From contig NZ_JAFBBO010000001.1 in the NCBI RefSeq assembly GCF_016907235.1, positions 1,240,001-1,304,000 on the forward strand: a DNA stretch of 64,000 bases. Direction: 5' to 3'. A program made the position numbers and the translations under genes. The notes under the pieces were generated by a model. The model made no database searches. It was not told where the DNA came from and worked only from the letters and a program-made list of their open reading frames with translations. This document shows, one piece after another, positions 1-8,549 of this stretch. The stretch is from Oerskovia jenensis. Lineage in GTDB: Bacteria; Actinomycetota; Actinomycetes; Actinomycetales; Cellulomonadaceae. Position 1 is the stretch's first letter; the number at the start of each line of letters is the position of its first letter.

Positions 1-775
1 CGAACACGCTGCGGTTCAGGACGAACGAGTACGCGATGATGAGGATGCCCACGATGAGCAGGACGATCGGCGTACCGCCCGAGCTGAGCGACAGCCAGTA
101 CGTCACGACCCCGATGAGCACCGCGGCCAGGACGATCTTGACGACGAACGCGGGCAGCGGCTCGACCGCGAGCTCGTGGCGACGCAACGACATCCGCGAG
201 CGCCACTGGGCCACGGCGAACGCCACGATCCCGATCGCGCCGATCGCGAGCGTCACGACGTCGAGGTCACCCACGAACCCGAACCAGTTGGGCACCGAGC
301 CGTTGCTGATCGCGATGAAGCCGCTGGGCAGGCCCGCGACCGTGGTCCCGACCAGGACGATCGCGAGCCCGCGGAAGATGAGCATGCCCGCGAGCGTCAC
401 GATGAACGCCGGTATCCCGACGTACGCGACCCAGAAGCCCTGCCACATCCCGACGAGCGCCCCGACCCCGAGGGACAGGACCACGGCGAGCAGCCACGGC
501 AGCTCCCACTGGCTCATCATGATGGCGCACAGCCCGCCGACGAACGCGACGACCGAACCGACCGACAGGTCGATGTGCCCGGCGACGATCACCATGACCA
601 TGCCGATCGCGAGGATCATCACGTAGGCGTTCTGCTGGATGAGGCTCGCGACGTTGTTCGGGTAGAGCAGGCGCCCGTCGGTGAGGACCTGGAAGAGCAG
701 GACGATCACGAGCAGTGCCGCGACGATGCCGTACTGGCGGACGTTGCGGCCGAGGTATTCCCTGACGGCGTTCAT
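1..775 (-). CDS. mmsB: Sugar ABC transporter permease, MmsB/GguB/XylH type (3' part missing)
   Basis: Inner-membrane permease of a CUT2-type monosaccharide importer. The reverse strand is open from an ATG at 775 through base 1, giving about 258 visible residues of a family that is usually near 400, so the C-terminus lies outside the window. The translation is almost wholly hydrophobic and contains GHIDLSVGS, the hallmark motif of the BPD_transp_2 permeases that work with MmsA/XylG-type double ATPases. Its start overlaps the stop of the ATPase gene as ATGA (772-775), which implies translational coupling. It is the third gene after chvE and mmsA. The sugar cannot be told from sequence alone; xylose, arabinose, galactose or several of them are possible. 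Confidence 0.9.
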   Translation of the reverse strand, partial: MNAVREYLGRNVRQYGIVAALLVIVLLFQVLTDGRLLYPNNVASLIQQNAYVMILAIGMVMVIVAGHIDLSVGSVVAFVGGLCAIMMSQWELPWLLAVVLSLGVGALVGMWQGFWVAYVGIPAFIVTLAGMLIFRGLAIVLVGTTVAGLPSGFIAISNGSVPNWFGFVGDLDVVTLAIGAIGIVAFAVAQWRSRMSLRRHELAVEPLPAFVVKIVLAAVLIGVVTYWLSLSSGGTPIVLLIVGILIIAYSFVLNRSVF

Positions 776-2322
776 CGGACGTCGACTCCCTTGTCCATGG
801 TCATGTAGTGCATCAGTGCTTCTTGCGTGGCGTCGGCTCGCGCCACCTCGCCCGTGATCCGGCCCTGGCTCATCGCGTAGACGCGGTCGCACAGGCCGAT
901 GAGCTCGGGGAGCTCGGACGAGATGACGACGACGGCCTTGCCGGCGTCGGCGAGGGCGTTGATGATCGCGTAGATCTCGTACTTCGCGCCCACGTCGATG
1001 CCGCGCGTGGGCTCGTCGAGGATGAGGACGTCCGGGTCGGAGTACACCCACTTCGACAGGACGACCTTCTGCTGGTTCCCGCCCGAGAGCTTGCCGGCGA
1101 TCGCCTCGACGGTGGGCGCCTTGATCCGGAAGTCCGTGCGGTAGCGCTCGGCGACCTGGGTCTCGGCCTGCGAGTCGACGACTCCCCAGTGCGAGACCTT
1201 GCCGAGCGCCGAGGCCGAGATGTTCTCCCGGATGGTCTGGATGAGGTTGAGGCCGTACCGCTTGCGGTCCTCGGTCGCGTACGCCAGCCCGTGACCGATG
1301 GCCTCGGCGACGCTGCGCGTCCTGATCGGCGCGCCGTTCTTGTAGACGGTCCCGGAGATCTTCGCCCCGTACGAGTGCCCGAACACGCTCATCGCGAGCT
1401 CGGTGCGCCCGGCACCCATGAGTCCCGCCATGCCGACGATCTCGCCCGCCCGCACGTGCAGGTTCGCGTGGTCGACGACGACGCGGTCGGTGTCGATCGG
1501 GTGGTGCACGGTCCAGTCCTCGATGCGCAGCACCTCGTCACCGATGGTCGGCTCGTGCTCCGGGAAGCGGCTGTCGAGCGAGCGTCCGACCATGCTGCGG
1601 ATGATGCGGTCCTCGGTCACGGGCTCGGCGCCGTGCAGGTCGAGGGTCTCGATGGTCGCGCCGTCGCGGATGATCGTCACGCGGTCGGCGATCGCGGCGA
1701 TCTCGTTGAGCTTGTGGCTGATGATGATGCAGGTGATCCCGTGGCTGCGGAACTCGTCGATGAGCTTGAGCAGGTGGGCGCTGTCCTCGTCGTTGAGCGC
1801 CGCGGTGGGCTCGTCGAGGATGAGCAGGTCCACGCGCTTGGACAGCGCCTTGGCGATCTCGACGAGCTGCTGCTTGCCGACACCGATGTCCATCGACTTG
1901 GTCGCGGGGTTCTCGGACAGGCCCACACGCTCGAGCAGGGCCGCGGCCTCGCTCGTGGTGCGGTGCCAGTCGACGATCCCCGCGGAGGCCTTCTCGTTGC
2001 CGAGGAAGATGTTCTCCGCGATCGACAGGTGCGGGACGAGCGCCAGCTCCTGGTGGATGATGACGATCCCGCGCGCCTCGCTGTCGCGGATGGTCCTGAA
2101 CTCGCACGGCTCGCCGTCCATGACGATCGTGCCGTCGTAGGTGCCGTGCGGGTAGACGCCCGACAGCACCTTCATCAGGGTCGACTTCCCGGCCCCGTTC
2201 TCCCCGCAGATCGCGTGGACCTCGCCGCGCCGCACGTCCAGCGTGACGTCCTGCAGCGCCTTGACGCCGGGGAACTCCTTGGTGATCCCCCGCATCTCGA
2301 GGATGTTGCTCTCGCTGGCCAT
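772..2322 (-). CDS. mmsA: Multiple-sugar ABC importer ATP-binding protein, two ABC domains
   Basis: Cytoplasmic ATPase of 516 residues that energises sugar import with the permease at 1-775 and the binding protein at 2465-3595. Two ABC domains lie in tandem. The first has Walker [10 protein letters not shown] (residues 40-48), a degenerate signature around [12 protein letters not shown], and Walker [12 protein letters not shown]. The second has [14 protein letters not shown] and [19 protein letters not shown]. The length and the altered first signature are typical of the RbsA/XylG/MmsA family. A strong hairpin at 2413-2456 separates it from chvE, so its transcript is probably less abundant than that of the binding protein. 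Family assignment is firm; the sugar is not. Confidence 0.94.
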   Translation of the reverse strand: MASESNILEMRGITKEFPGVKALQDVTLDVRRGEVHAICGENGAGKSTLMKVLSGVYPHGTYDGTIVMDGEPCEFRTIRDSEARGIVIIHQELALVPHLSIAENIFLGNEKASAGIVDWHRTTSEAAALLERVGLSENPATKSMDIGVGKQQLVEIAKALSKRVDLLILDEPTAALNDEDSAHLLKLIDEFRSHGITCIIISHKLNEIAAIADRVTIIRDGATIETLDLHGAEPVTEDRIIRSMVGRSLDSRFPEHEPTIGDEVLRIEDWTVHHPIDTDRVVVDHANLHVRAGEIVGMAGLMGAGRTELAMSVFGHSYGAKISGTVYKNGAPIRTRSVAEAIGHGLAYATEDRKRYGLNLIQTIRENISASALGKVSHWGVVDSQAETQVAERYRTDFRIKAPTVEAIAGKLSGGNQQKVVLSKWVYSDPDVLILDEPTRGIDVGAKYEIYAIINALADAGKAVVVISSELPELIGLCDRVYAMSQGRITGEVARADATQEALMHYMTMDKGVDVR

Positions 2323-2412
2323 GGGTCAGCTCCTCACTCGTCCGTTCCGTGGTGGCCCGTCACCGCGGTGGTGCCGCGGTGGGACGACCGTCTCGCCCGT
2401 CGTGCTGCGCAG

Positions 2413-2456
2413 ACCGTGCCCGGCCCCGGGACTGCTGTCCCGGGGCCGGGCACGGT
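2413..2456 (-). terminator. 19-bp perfect hairpin between chvE and mmsA (attenuator or mRNA stabiliser)
   Basis: Arms 2413-2431 and 2438-2456 are perfect reverse complements (19 bp) around a 6-nt loop. The element lies just after the chvE stop codon inside the operon and has no U tract. In periplasmic-binding-protein operons such hairpins commonly cause partial termination or protect the upstream mRNA, giving excess binding protein over membrane components. That role is inferred here. Confidence 0.75.
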
Positions 2457-2464
2457 GCGTCCGG

Positions 2465-3595
2465 TCAGAGGCCGAGCTTGTCGGCCGTGTAGAAGCCGGA
2501 GTCGACGAGCGACGTCTGGACGGTGTCGGCGGTGACGACCTGCGGGTCCAGGAGGAAGGACGGCACGACCTTCACGCCGTTGTCGTAGGTCTCGGTGTCG
2601 TTGACCTCGACCTCCTCGCCGTCGACGATCTGCTGGACCATCTTGGCGACCTGGTCGCCGAGGGTGCGGGTGTCCTTCCAGACCGTCATGGCCTGCTTGC
2701 CCGCGAGCATGTTCTTCACGTTGGCCTCGTCGGCGTCCTGGCCCGTGACGAGCGGCCAGCCCTCACCGGCGGTGTAGCCGCTGCCCTCGAGCGCCTGCTC
2801 GATCCCGAGCGCGAGCGAGTCGTTGGGCGACAGGACGACGTTCACCTTCTTGTCCGTGTAGAACGAGTTGAGGCGGTTCTCCATCTCGGACTGGGCCTTG
2901 GCGGACTCCCAGCCCTGGATGCCGATCGTGGTCCAGTCGTCGACCGTCGCGGGCGCCTTGCCCGAGGGCACGACGAGCTGACCCGACTCGACGTAGGGGG
3001 CCAGGACGTCCCAGGCTCCCTTGAAGAAGAAGCGGGCGTTGTTGTCGTCGGGCGACCCGGCGAAGGGCTCGAGGTTGAACGGCCCGGCGCCGCCCTCGAG
3101 GCCGAGCTTCTCGGCGATGAACTCGCCCTGGAGCGTGCCGACCTTCTCGTTGTCGAACGTCGCGTAGTAGTCGACGTGCTCCGAGTCGTTGATGAGTCGG
3201 TCGTACGCGATGACCGGGATCTCCTCCTTGGCGGCGGCGTCGAGGACCGGACCGAGCGCCGTGCCGTCGATCGAGGCGATGACGAGGACGTCGGCGCCCT
3301 GGTTGATCATGTTCTGGAGCTGGGTGATCTGCTGGTCGACCTTGTTGTCCGCGTACTGGAGCGTGGTCTCGTAGCCGGCGTCGCCGAGGAGCTCCTCGAG
3401 GTGGGCGCCGTCGTTGTTCCAGCGCTCGAGGCTGCGGGTCGGCATCGCGATGCCGATCAGGGGCGTGTCGGACCCCGTCTCTCCACCGCCGGACTCTCCA
3501 CCCGAACGCTCCGAGCTGCAGGCCGTGAGAGCACCGAACAGCAGAGTCACTCCGGCAGCGGTGGCGACCGCCTTGCGCATAGACGTCATCGTCAT
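2465..3595 (-). CDS. chvE: Multiple-sugar-binding lipoprotein, ChvE/XylF type
   Basis: Extracytoplasmic lipoprotein of 376 residues that captures a monosaccharide and delivers it to MmsA/MmsB. A signal peptide ends in the lipobox GALTAC with the lipidated Cys at residue 26, followed by a Ser/Gly/Glu-rich linker. The mature part is a type I periplasmic-binding fold (Peripla_BP_4) with IGIAMPT, NMINQGADVLVIASIDG and NDSLALGIEQALEGSG segments characteristic of the ChvE group. ATG codons at 3595, 3589 and 3580 are in frame; an AAGGGA sequence lies just before the first, so the true start may be 3589. It is the first gene of chvE-mmsA-mmsB and is transcribed from the promoter at 3698-3727. The ROK regulator transcribed divergently is the likely repressor. 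Confidence 0.93.
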   Translation of the reverse strand: MTMTSMRKAVATAAGVTLLFGALTACSSERSGGESGGGETGSDTPLIGIAMPTRSLERWNNDGAHLEELLGDAGYETTLQYADNKVDQQITQLQNMINQGADVLVIASIDGTALGPVLDAAAKEEIPVIAYDRLINDSEHVDYYATFDNEKVGTLQGEFIAEKLGLEGGAGPFNLEPFAGSPDDNNARFFFKGAWDVLAPYVESGQLVVPSGKAPATVDDWTTIGIQGWESAKAQSEMENRLNSFYTDKKVNVVLSPNDSLALGIEQALEGSGYTAGEGWPLVTGQDADEANVKNMLAGKQAMTVWKDTRTLGDQVAKMVQQIVDGEEVEVNDTETYDNGVKVVPSFLLDPQVVTADTVQTSLVDSGFYTADKLGL

Positions 3596-3697
3596 GTCCC
3601 TTTCGTCTTCGAACCGGGGGCGGGCCTCGCCTGCGAGGCCCGGGATACCTCCGAGCCGCGGAGGGGGATCCGCGTGGCCTCGGTCGGCACTGCAGCG

Positions 3698-3727
3698 AAA
3701 CTAGCCAGGCTTGAGTTCGAGCGTCAA
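3698..3727 (-). promoter_or_regulatory. Predicted sigma70 promoter of chvE-mmsA-mmsB
   Basis: On the minus strand -35 TTGACG (3722-3727) and -10 TAGTTT (3698-3703) are separated by 18 bp. It is about 100 bp upstream of the chvE start and is the best consensus match in the 267-bp divergent region. Confidence 0.6.
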
Positions 3728-3728
3728 G
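3711..3728. promoter_or_regulatory. Candidate ROK operator 1
   Basis: CTTGA and TCAAG flank a 9-nt centre here (3710-3728), including the heptamer GTTCGAG at 3715-3721. The site overlaps the -35 box and spacer of the chvE promoter, where a repressor would block transcription. Assignment to the adjacent ROK gene is by position only. Confidence 0.45.
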
Positions 3729-3756
3729 CGCAGTAATCAGTTCGTGACCTAATTGT

Positions 3757-3771
3757 GTTCGAGACTCAAAC
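3757..3771. promoter_or_regulatory. Candidate ROK operator 2
   Basis: GTTCGAGACTCAAAC is a 15-bp palindrome with 6 of 7 paired positions. Its GTTCGAG half lies exactly 42 bp (four helical turns) from the same heptamer in operator 1, which fits cooperative or looping repression. Confidence 0.4.
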
Positions 3772-3849
3772 TCAGAGTGGGAGCGGTACCACTCGCTCCC
3801 CCGCCAAAAACCCCCGTGTCGCCTCGGTTCTCCGGCCCTCACCAGCGTG

Positions 3850-3855
3850 TACGCT
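3850..3855 (+). promoter_or_regulatory. -10 box of a leaderless ROK-regulator transcript
   Basis: TACGCT ends 7 nt before the GTG at 3863, the spacing expected if the transcript starts at the start codon. No Shine-Dalgarno sequence is present. Confidence 0.5.
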
Positions 3856-3862
3856 GCTGCCT

Positions 3863-5116
3863 GTGAACAACGACCGGTCCACGCCCGGCTCGCAGACCTC
3901 ACTCCGAGAAGCGAACCGAACACGCATCGTGGATGCGGTGAAGCGCTACGGCGGCCTCACCCAGGTCGAGCTCGCCGAGGCCACGGGACTGTCCACGGCG
4001 ACCGTCTCGACCATCGTCAAGGAGCTGACCCAGGCAGGGGTCGTCGACACCCGACCCACCTCGCGCTCGGGGCGCCGCGCGCTCAAGGTCACCCTCGCGC
4101 GACAGCTCGGCCTCGTCGCAGGCATCCAGTTCGGCCACCGCCACCTCAAGGTCGCGCTCGGCGACTTCGGCCGCACGATCGTGGCCGAGCAGCAGATGCC
4201 GCTGCCCGTCGACCACCGCGTCGACACCGGCCTCGACCGCGCCGCGCTGCTCGTCATGGACCTCCTCGAACGCATCGGCGCCTCGACCGACGAGCTCCTC
4301 ACGGTCGGCATGGCCCTGCCCGCCCCCGTCGACATCTCGACCGGGATGATCTCGGTCCGCGGCATCATGCGGGGCTGGGACGACCTGCACATCGGCCAGG
4401 TCATGTCGAAGCGACTGGCCAGGCCCGTCGTCGTCGACAACGACGCCAACCTCGCCGCGCTCGCCGAGGCCGAGCTCGGGGCAGCGCGCGCCTACCGGGA
4501 CTCGGTGTTCGTCCGGGTCTCGTACGGGACCGGCGCCGGCGTCGTCGTCGGCGGGCACGTCCACCGCGGCTACGCGGGGACGGCCGGGGAGATCGGGCAC
4601 GTCCAGGTCGACCCCGCGGGTCCCATCTGCCGTTGCGGCAACCGCGGCTGCCTCGAGACGATCGTGGGGTCGAACGCGCTGCTCGACCTGCTGCGCACGA
4701 GCCACGGGGACCTGACCCTGCGCGACGTCATCTCCCGGGCCCTCGACGGCGACCCGGGGTGCCGCCGCGTCGTGGCCGACGCGGGCGACCGCATCGGGAT
4801 CGCCGTCGCGACGCTCGCGAGCGCCATGAACCCGCAGGTCATCGTCGTCGGGGGCGAGCTCGCCGAGACCGGCGAGATCCTCGCCGGTCCCCTGCGCGAC
4901 GCGGTCCGGCGCCACCTCGTCCCCAACACGATCGCCCCGGTCGAGGTCGTGCTGGGAGAGCTCGGCGCGCGCGCCGAGGTCATGGGCGCGCTCGCGCTCG
5001 CCCTCCAGTCGACCGACGTCGCGAGCGACGTCCGCCTCGCTCCCGGGGCGCCCGGCCCCGTCGGGCTGGTCGCCGCAGGGGAAGCCGGCCCCGCCTCGCA
5101 GGGAGACCGCACATGA
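3863..5116 (+). CDS. ROK-family transcriptional repressor (XylR/NagC type)
   Basis: DNA-binding regulator of 417 residues. An N-terminal winged helix-turn-helix (about residues 15-75; LTQVELAEATGLSTATVSTIVKEL) is joined to a ROK sugar-kinase-like domain. The zinc-binding ROK signature CRCGNRGCLET is intact. The frame is open upstream to 3755, but the residues there do not look like ROK sequence, and GTG 3863 has a -10 box 7 nt upstream, so it was chosen. It diverges from chvE-mmsAB and is followed by a sugar-type ABC ATPase, so it probably senses the imported sugar and represses the transporter. The ligand is unknown. Confidence 0.88.
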   Translation: MNNDRSTPGSQTSLREANRTRIVDAVKRYGGLTQVELAEATGLSTATVSTIVKELTQAGVVDTRPTSRSGRRALKVTLARQLGLVAGIQFGHRHLKVALGDFGRTIVAEQQMPLPVDHRVDTGLDRAALLVMDLLERIGASTDELLTVGMALPAPVDISTGMISVRGIMRGWDDLHIGQVMSKRLARPVVVDNDANLAALAEAELGAARAYRDSVFVRVSYGTGAGVVVGGHVHRGYAGTAGEIGHVQVDPAGPICRCGNRGCLETIVGSNALLDLLRTSHGDLTLRDVISRALDGDPGCRRVVADAGDRIGIAVATLASAMNPQVIVVGGELAETGEILAGPLRDAVRRHLVPNTIAPVEVVLGELGARAEVMGALALALQSTDVASDVRLAPGAPGPVGLVAAGEAGPASQGDRT

Positions 5117-5201
5117 CCGCGACCGCACGACCGCCTCGCCACGACGACGTGGCGGGCACGACGGCGCCCGAGGGCGCCCGAGCACGAACAGGTGACAGAA
5201 C

Positions 5202-5969
5202 GTGAGCCGCTCCGCCCTCCCCGCACTGTCGTTGCACGGCATCGACAAGTCCTTCGGCGCGGTCCGCGCGCTCGAAGGGATCGACCTCGAGGTGCACCGC
5301 GGCGAGGTCGTCGCGCTCGTCGGCGACAACGCCGCGGGCAAGTCGACGCTCGCCAAGGTCATCGCGGGCGTCCTCGTCCCCGACGCGGGCATCATCGAGT
5401 CCGACGGTGTCCCCGTCACCATCCCGAACCCGGCAGCCGCGCACGCGCTCGGCATCGCGACCGTCTTCCAGGACCTCGCGCTGTGCGACAACCTCGACGT
5501 CGTGTCGAACCTCTACCTCGGGCGCGAGCTGCACCGCGGACCACGGCTCGACGAGGCCGCGATGGAGGAGAACGCGCGCCGGATCCTGCGCGACCTCACG
5601 TCCCGCATCCCCTCGGTGCGCACGCTCGTCTCCGACCTGTCGGGCGGTCAGCGCCAGAGCGTCGCGATCGCCCGCACGCTCCTGGGCGCCCCCCGGATCG
5701 TCGTGCTCGACGAGCCCACGGCCTCGCTGTCGGTGTCGCAGACGGCCGAGGTGCTGACCCACATCGAGCGCCTGCGAGAGCTCGGGCACGCCGTGATCCT
5801 CATCAGCCACAACATGACCGACGTGCGCGCCGTCGCGGACCGGATCGAGGTGCTGCGCCACGGGCGCAACAACGGGTCGTTCTCCGGGCCGGGCACGAGC
5901 TACGAGGAGATCATCGCGGCGATCACGGGTGCGGTCGCCGCGCCCCGCCGGGCAGCCCGCCTGGCCTGA
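5202..5969 (+). CDS. Single-domain sugar ABC transporter ATPase, FrcA/RbsA-like
   Basis: ATP-binding protein of 255 residues with one ABC domain. It has Walker A GDNAAGKST, signature LSGGQRQSVAIAR, Walker B IVVLDEPTASL and a switch His in ISHNMTD. The sequence around GDNAAGKSTLAKVIAGV and ATVFQDLALCDNLDVVSNLYLGREL matches half-length ATPases of CUT2-type systems such as fructose FrcA. It starts at GTG 5202, 85 bp after the ROK gene, probably in the same transcript. No permease or binding-protein gene follows it. It may energise a permease elsewhere, or serve MmsB as an alternative ATPase; neither can be decided from sequence. Confidence 0.85.
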   Translation: MSRSALPALSLHGIDKSFGAVRALEGIDLEVHRGEVVALVGDNAAGKSTLAKVIAGVLVPDAGIIESDGVPVTIPNPAAAHALGIATVFQDLALCDNLDVVSNLYLGRELHRGPRLDEAAMEENARRILRDLTSRIPSVRTLVSDLSGGQRQSVAIARTLLGAPRIVVLDEPTASLSVSQTAEVLTHIERLRELGHAVILISHNMTDVRAVADRIEVLRHGRNNGSFSGPGTSYEEIIAAITGAVAAPRRAARLA

Positions 5970-6407
5970 GCGGTCCCGACCGACCGCGCCCGCGCGCCGA
6001 TCGACCGAGCACGCGAGCGACCCGCACGCCCCCGACCGAGGGCTCGAGCGCCCGCCGACGGCCCGGCGCGCATGACCTGCGCGTGAACGGGGCGCGAGCG
6101 CGTGTGACCCAGCGTTACCGCCAGGTTGCCGGCCTGTGGAGATGTGGGCGCAGACCGGACGAACCTCGCAGACCGCCCCGCGCAGCGCTTCCGCTGCGAA
6201 CTTCACCCGCTCTACATTCGAGGCACGACACCACCGGGGGTCCCGCTCGACCGGACCACCCGCCGTCGTGACAGGCACGCAGGGGTGTCTCTGCCCGTCC
6301 CGACGTCATCGCCGCCGCCGCTCTCGAGCCGCCGTGCGCCGATCTTCTCGCCGCACGTCGACCCGGTCCCGACTTGCCGTCTCTCGTCGTCCGGCGGAGG
6401 AGAACGC
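5970..6407 (+). other. Intergenic region with possible promoter and long 5' UTR of the polysaccharide operon
   Basis: This 438-bp stretch holds no convincing gene. A TACATT hexamer at 6213-6218 could be a -10 box (no good -35), which would give a leader of about 180 nt before the glycosyltransferase start. I see no strong terminator after the ATPase gene; only a short GGGC/GCCC hairpin near 6040. I looked for a c-di-GMP (GEMM) riboswitch signature and did not find one. Confidence 0.35.
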
Positions 6408-8549
6408 ATGGGTAGCAGCAGACTGGCCGCGGTACGGCTCCTGGCCGTGGTCGCGGTGGCCTTCGGGCTCGTGTACATCGGGTGGCGCTGGACGGGGACC
6501 GTGGCCTGGGACGCGTGGTGGATCGCCGTGCCCCTGGTCCTGGCCGAGACGTACAGCCTGGGCGAGACCGTCCTGTACGCACTGACCATGTGGAACGCGA
6601 AGCGCCGGGCACCGGCTCCCCCGGCCCCCCGCGGCCTGAGCGTCGACGTGTTCGTCACGACGTACAACGAGCCCGTGGACCTGGTCCTGCGGACCGCGAT
6701 CGCGGCGCGTGACATGACGTACCCGCACGCGACGTGGATCCTCGACGACGGGAACCGGCCCGAGCTCGAGGTCGCGGCGTCCCGCGTGGGGATCGGGTAC
6801 ATCACGCGCGGCCCCGAGTGGGAGGGACGTCCCCGCTTCGCCAAGGCGGGCAACGTCAACAACGCGCTCTTCCGCACGAGCGGTGACCTCGTCGCGATCC
6901 TCGACGCCGACCAGGTGCCCGAGCCACGGTTCCTCGACCGGGTCCTGGGGTACTTCGAGGACGAGGAGGTCGCGTTCGTCCAGACGCCGCAGCACTTCTG
7001 GAACGTCCCGCCGAGCGACCCGCTGGGCACCCAGGCCGAGCTCTTCTACGGTCCGATCCAGCAGGGCAAGGACGGCTGGGGGGCGGCGTTCTTCTGCGGG
7101 TCGAACGCGGTCCTGCGCCGCGAGGCGCTCATGGCGCTGGGTCTCACCCGGTTCTCCCGGGACGCGCGCGGCGCCATGAGAGCCGCGCTCCGGTCGGGGA
7201 GGTCACGGCTCCAGGACCTCCTGAGCCAGCTCGCGGTGCGCGAGCCCGCGGCGATGCCCGTGGCCGAGCAGGCCCTGGCCGCGGTGCGCCGCGCCGAGGG
7301 GCAGTTCCGGCGCGGCGACGTCCTGACCGAGATCACCGGCGAGCTGCGCGCCGCCTTCACCGCGGCGCTCGCCCTCGCGCCCGAGGCGTCCGAGGCGCCC
7401 GAGGCGTCCGGGGCGTCCGGCGCGACGGCGGCATTGGGGGTGCCCGCCGAGCTCGGGAGCGCGGTGCCTCCCAGCGGGCCGGCCAGCCCGGCGGGAGGCA
7501 CCGCGCTCCCGGGCGACGTCGCGGGCGAGCTGCTCGCCGAGCTCGACGAGGTCCTCGAGCTGGTCGACGTGGCTCGCACGGACCAGGCCCTGACGATCAA
7601 CCCGCTCGACACGACCACCATCACCGAGGACATGGCCACGGCCATGCACCTGCACGCGATGGGGTGGACGAGCGTCTACCACCACGAGGTGCTCGTGCGC
7701 GGGCTCGCCCCGGACGACGTCGGCACCGCGCTCTCGCAGCGTCTGCGCTGGGCGACCGGCTCGATGCAGGTGTTCTTCCGCGACAACCCGCTCCTGGTCC
7801 GAGGGCTCACGCTCGCCCAGAGGCTCATGTACCTGGGCACCATGACGAGCTATCTGAGCGGGTTCGCGGCCCTGGTCTACCTGTCGGCCCCCGTGCTGTT
7901 CCTGACGGTCGGGGTCTTCCCGCTGCACGCCGACCCGCGTCTCTTCTTCCTCCACTTCGTCCCGTTCTTCGTGGCCTGCCAGCTGCTCTTCCAGCTCTCG
8001 GGCCGGGGCAGCCGGGGCCTGTGGCGTGGACAGCAGATGTCGTTCGCCCTGTTCCCGACGTGGATCGCCGCCACGCTCTCCGGGGCGTCGGCCGTGTTCC
8101 TCGGCCGGCACGTCGCGTTCTCGGTCACGTCCAAGACCCGGCAGACGACGGGCACGGGCTACCGGCACGTGCTGCCGCAGGTCGCGGCCACGGTCGTGCT
8201 GCTCGCGGCCTCGGCGATCGGCGTCGCCCGGATGCTCGCGGGTGAGGCCCCGGCCTCGGCCACGTACCTGACCCTGGGCTGGGTCGCGGTCGACCTCGCC
8301 CTCCTGTCCGCCGCGCTGCGCGCAGCCCGGTACACGGGACCCGGTGACTCGGTCACGGATCCCGTGCCCCCGTCCGTCGCGCTCCTCGCGGCCCAGGCCG
8401 TGGGCGACTCGCTCGACCGGCCAGGGGGCACCGACGACACCTCTCCGACCGCCTTCGAACCGACGGCAGTCCCGCTCGACCTCACCGTCCGCCACGTCCC
8501 CAGGAGCTCGCCATGGCCGCCTTCGTCAGCGCACCCGTCCTCACCCTGA
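6408..8549 (+). CDS. BcsA-like membrane glycosyltransferase (GT2 polysaccharide synthase) with a large insertion
   Basis: Predicted processive beta-glycosyltransferase of 713 residues that polymerises a sugar nucleotide and extrudes the chain. ATG 6408 follows GGAGGAGAACGC; the frame is open further upstream without synthase-like sequence. Two N-terminal membrane segments precede the catalytic domain: VTTYNEP, DDG (113-115), DAD (166-168), FFCGSNAVLRR, TED (406-408) and QRLRW (444-448), the full D,D,D,QxxRW set of cellulose-synthase-type enzymes. About six membrane segments follow, and there is no PilZ domain. Between CGSNAVLRREAL and TED lie about 145 extra residues (roughly 245-400), helical and then Ala/Pro/Ser/Glu-rich, absent from typical BcsA. 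It heads an operon with STAS, GH26 and GH16 genes. Product may be cellulose, a beta-1,3- or mixed-linkage glucan, or a mannan. Confidence 0.88.
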   Translation: MGSSRLAAVRLLAVVAVAFGLVYIGWRWTGTVAWDAWWIAVPLVLAETYSLGETVLYALTMWNAKRRAPAPPAPRGLSVDVFVTTYNEPVDLVLRTAIAARDMTYPHATWILDDGNRPELEVAASRVGIGYITRGPEWEGRPRFAKAGNVNNALFRTSGDLVAILDADQVPEPRFLDRVLGYFEDEEVAFVQTPQHFWNVPPSDPLGTQAELFYGPIQQGKDGWGAAFFCGSNAVLRREALMALGLTRFSRDARGAMRAALRSGRSRLQDLLSQLAVREPAAMPVAEQALAAVRRAEGQFRRGDVLTEITGELRAAFTAALALAPEASEAPEASGASGATAALGVPAELGSAVPPSGPASPAGGTALPGDVAGELLAELDEVLELVDVARTDQALTINPLDTTTITEDMATAMHLHAMGWTSVYHHEVLVRGLAPDDVGTALSQRLRWATGSMQVFFRDNPLLVRGLTLAQRLMYLGTMTSYLSGFAALVYLSAPVLFLTVGVFPLHADPRLFFLHFVPFFVACQLLFQLSGRGSRGLWRGQQMSFALFPTWIAATLSGASAVFLGRHVAFSVTSKTRQTTGTGYRHVLPQVAATVVLLAASAIGVARMLAGEAPASATYLTLGWVAVDLALLSAALRAARYTGPGDSVTDPVPPSVALLAAQAVGDSLDRPGGTDDTSPTAFEPTAVPLDLTVRHVPRSSPWPPSSAHPSSP
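7383..7418 (+). repeat. Four imperfect 9-bp tandem repeats in the glycosyltransferase gene
   Basis: Units GAGGCGTCC, GAGGCGCCC, GAGGCGTCC and GGGGCGTCC follow each other without gaps and encode an EAS/EAP linker within the synthase insertion. Confidence 0.8.

Noticed and set aside
36-808. Two plus-strand frames at the left edge
   Set aside because: They lie antisense to a permease with the clear GHIDLSVGS motif and have no protein-like composition.
6126-6407. 94-residue N-terminal extension of the glycosyltransferase
   Set aside because: It has no synthase homology and bypasses an excellent ribosome-binding site before ATG 6408.
6213-6407. Possible c-di-GMP riboswitch in the leader of the polysaccharide operon
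   Set aside because: A GGCACGCAGGG stretch caught the eye, but the rest of the GEMM core (AAAC tetraloop region, ACGCAAAGCC) is not present.
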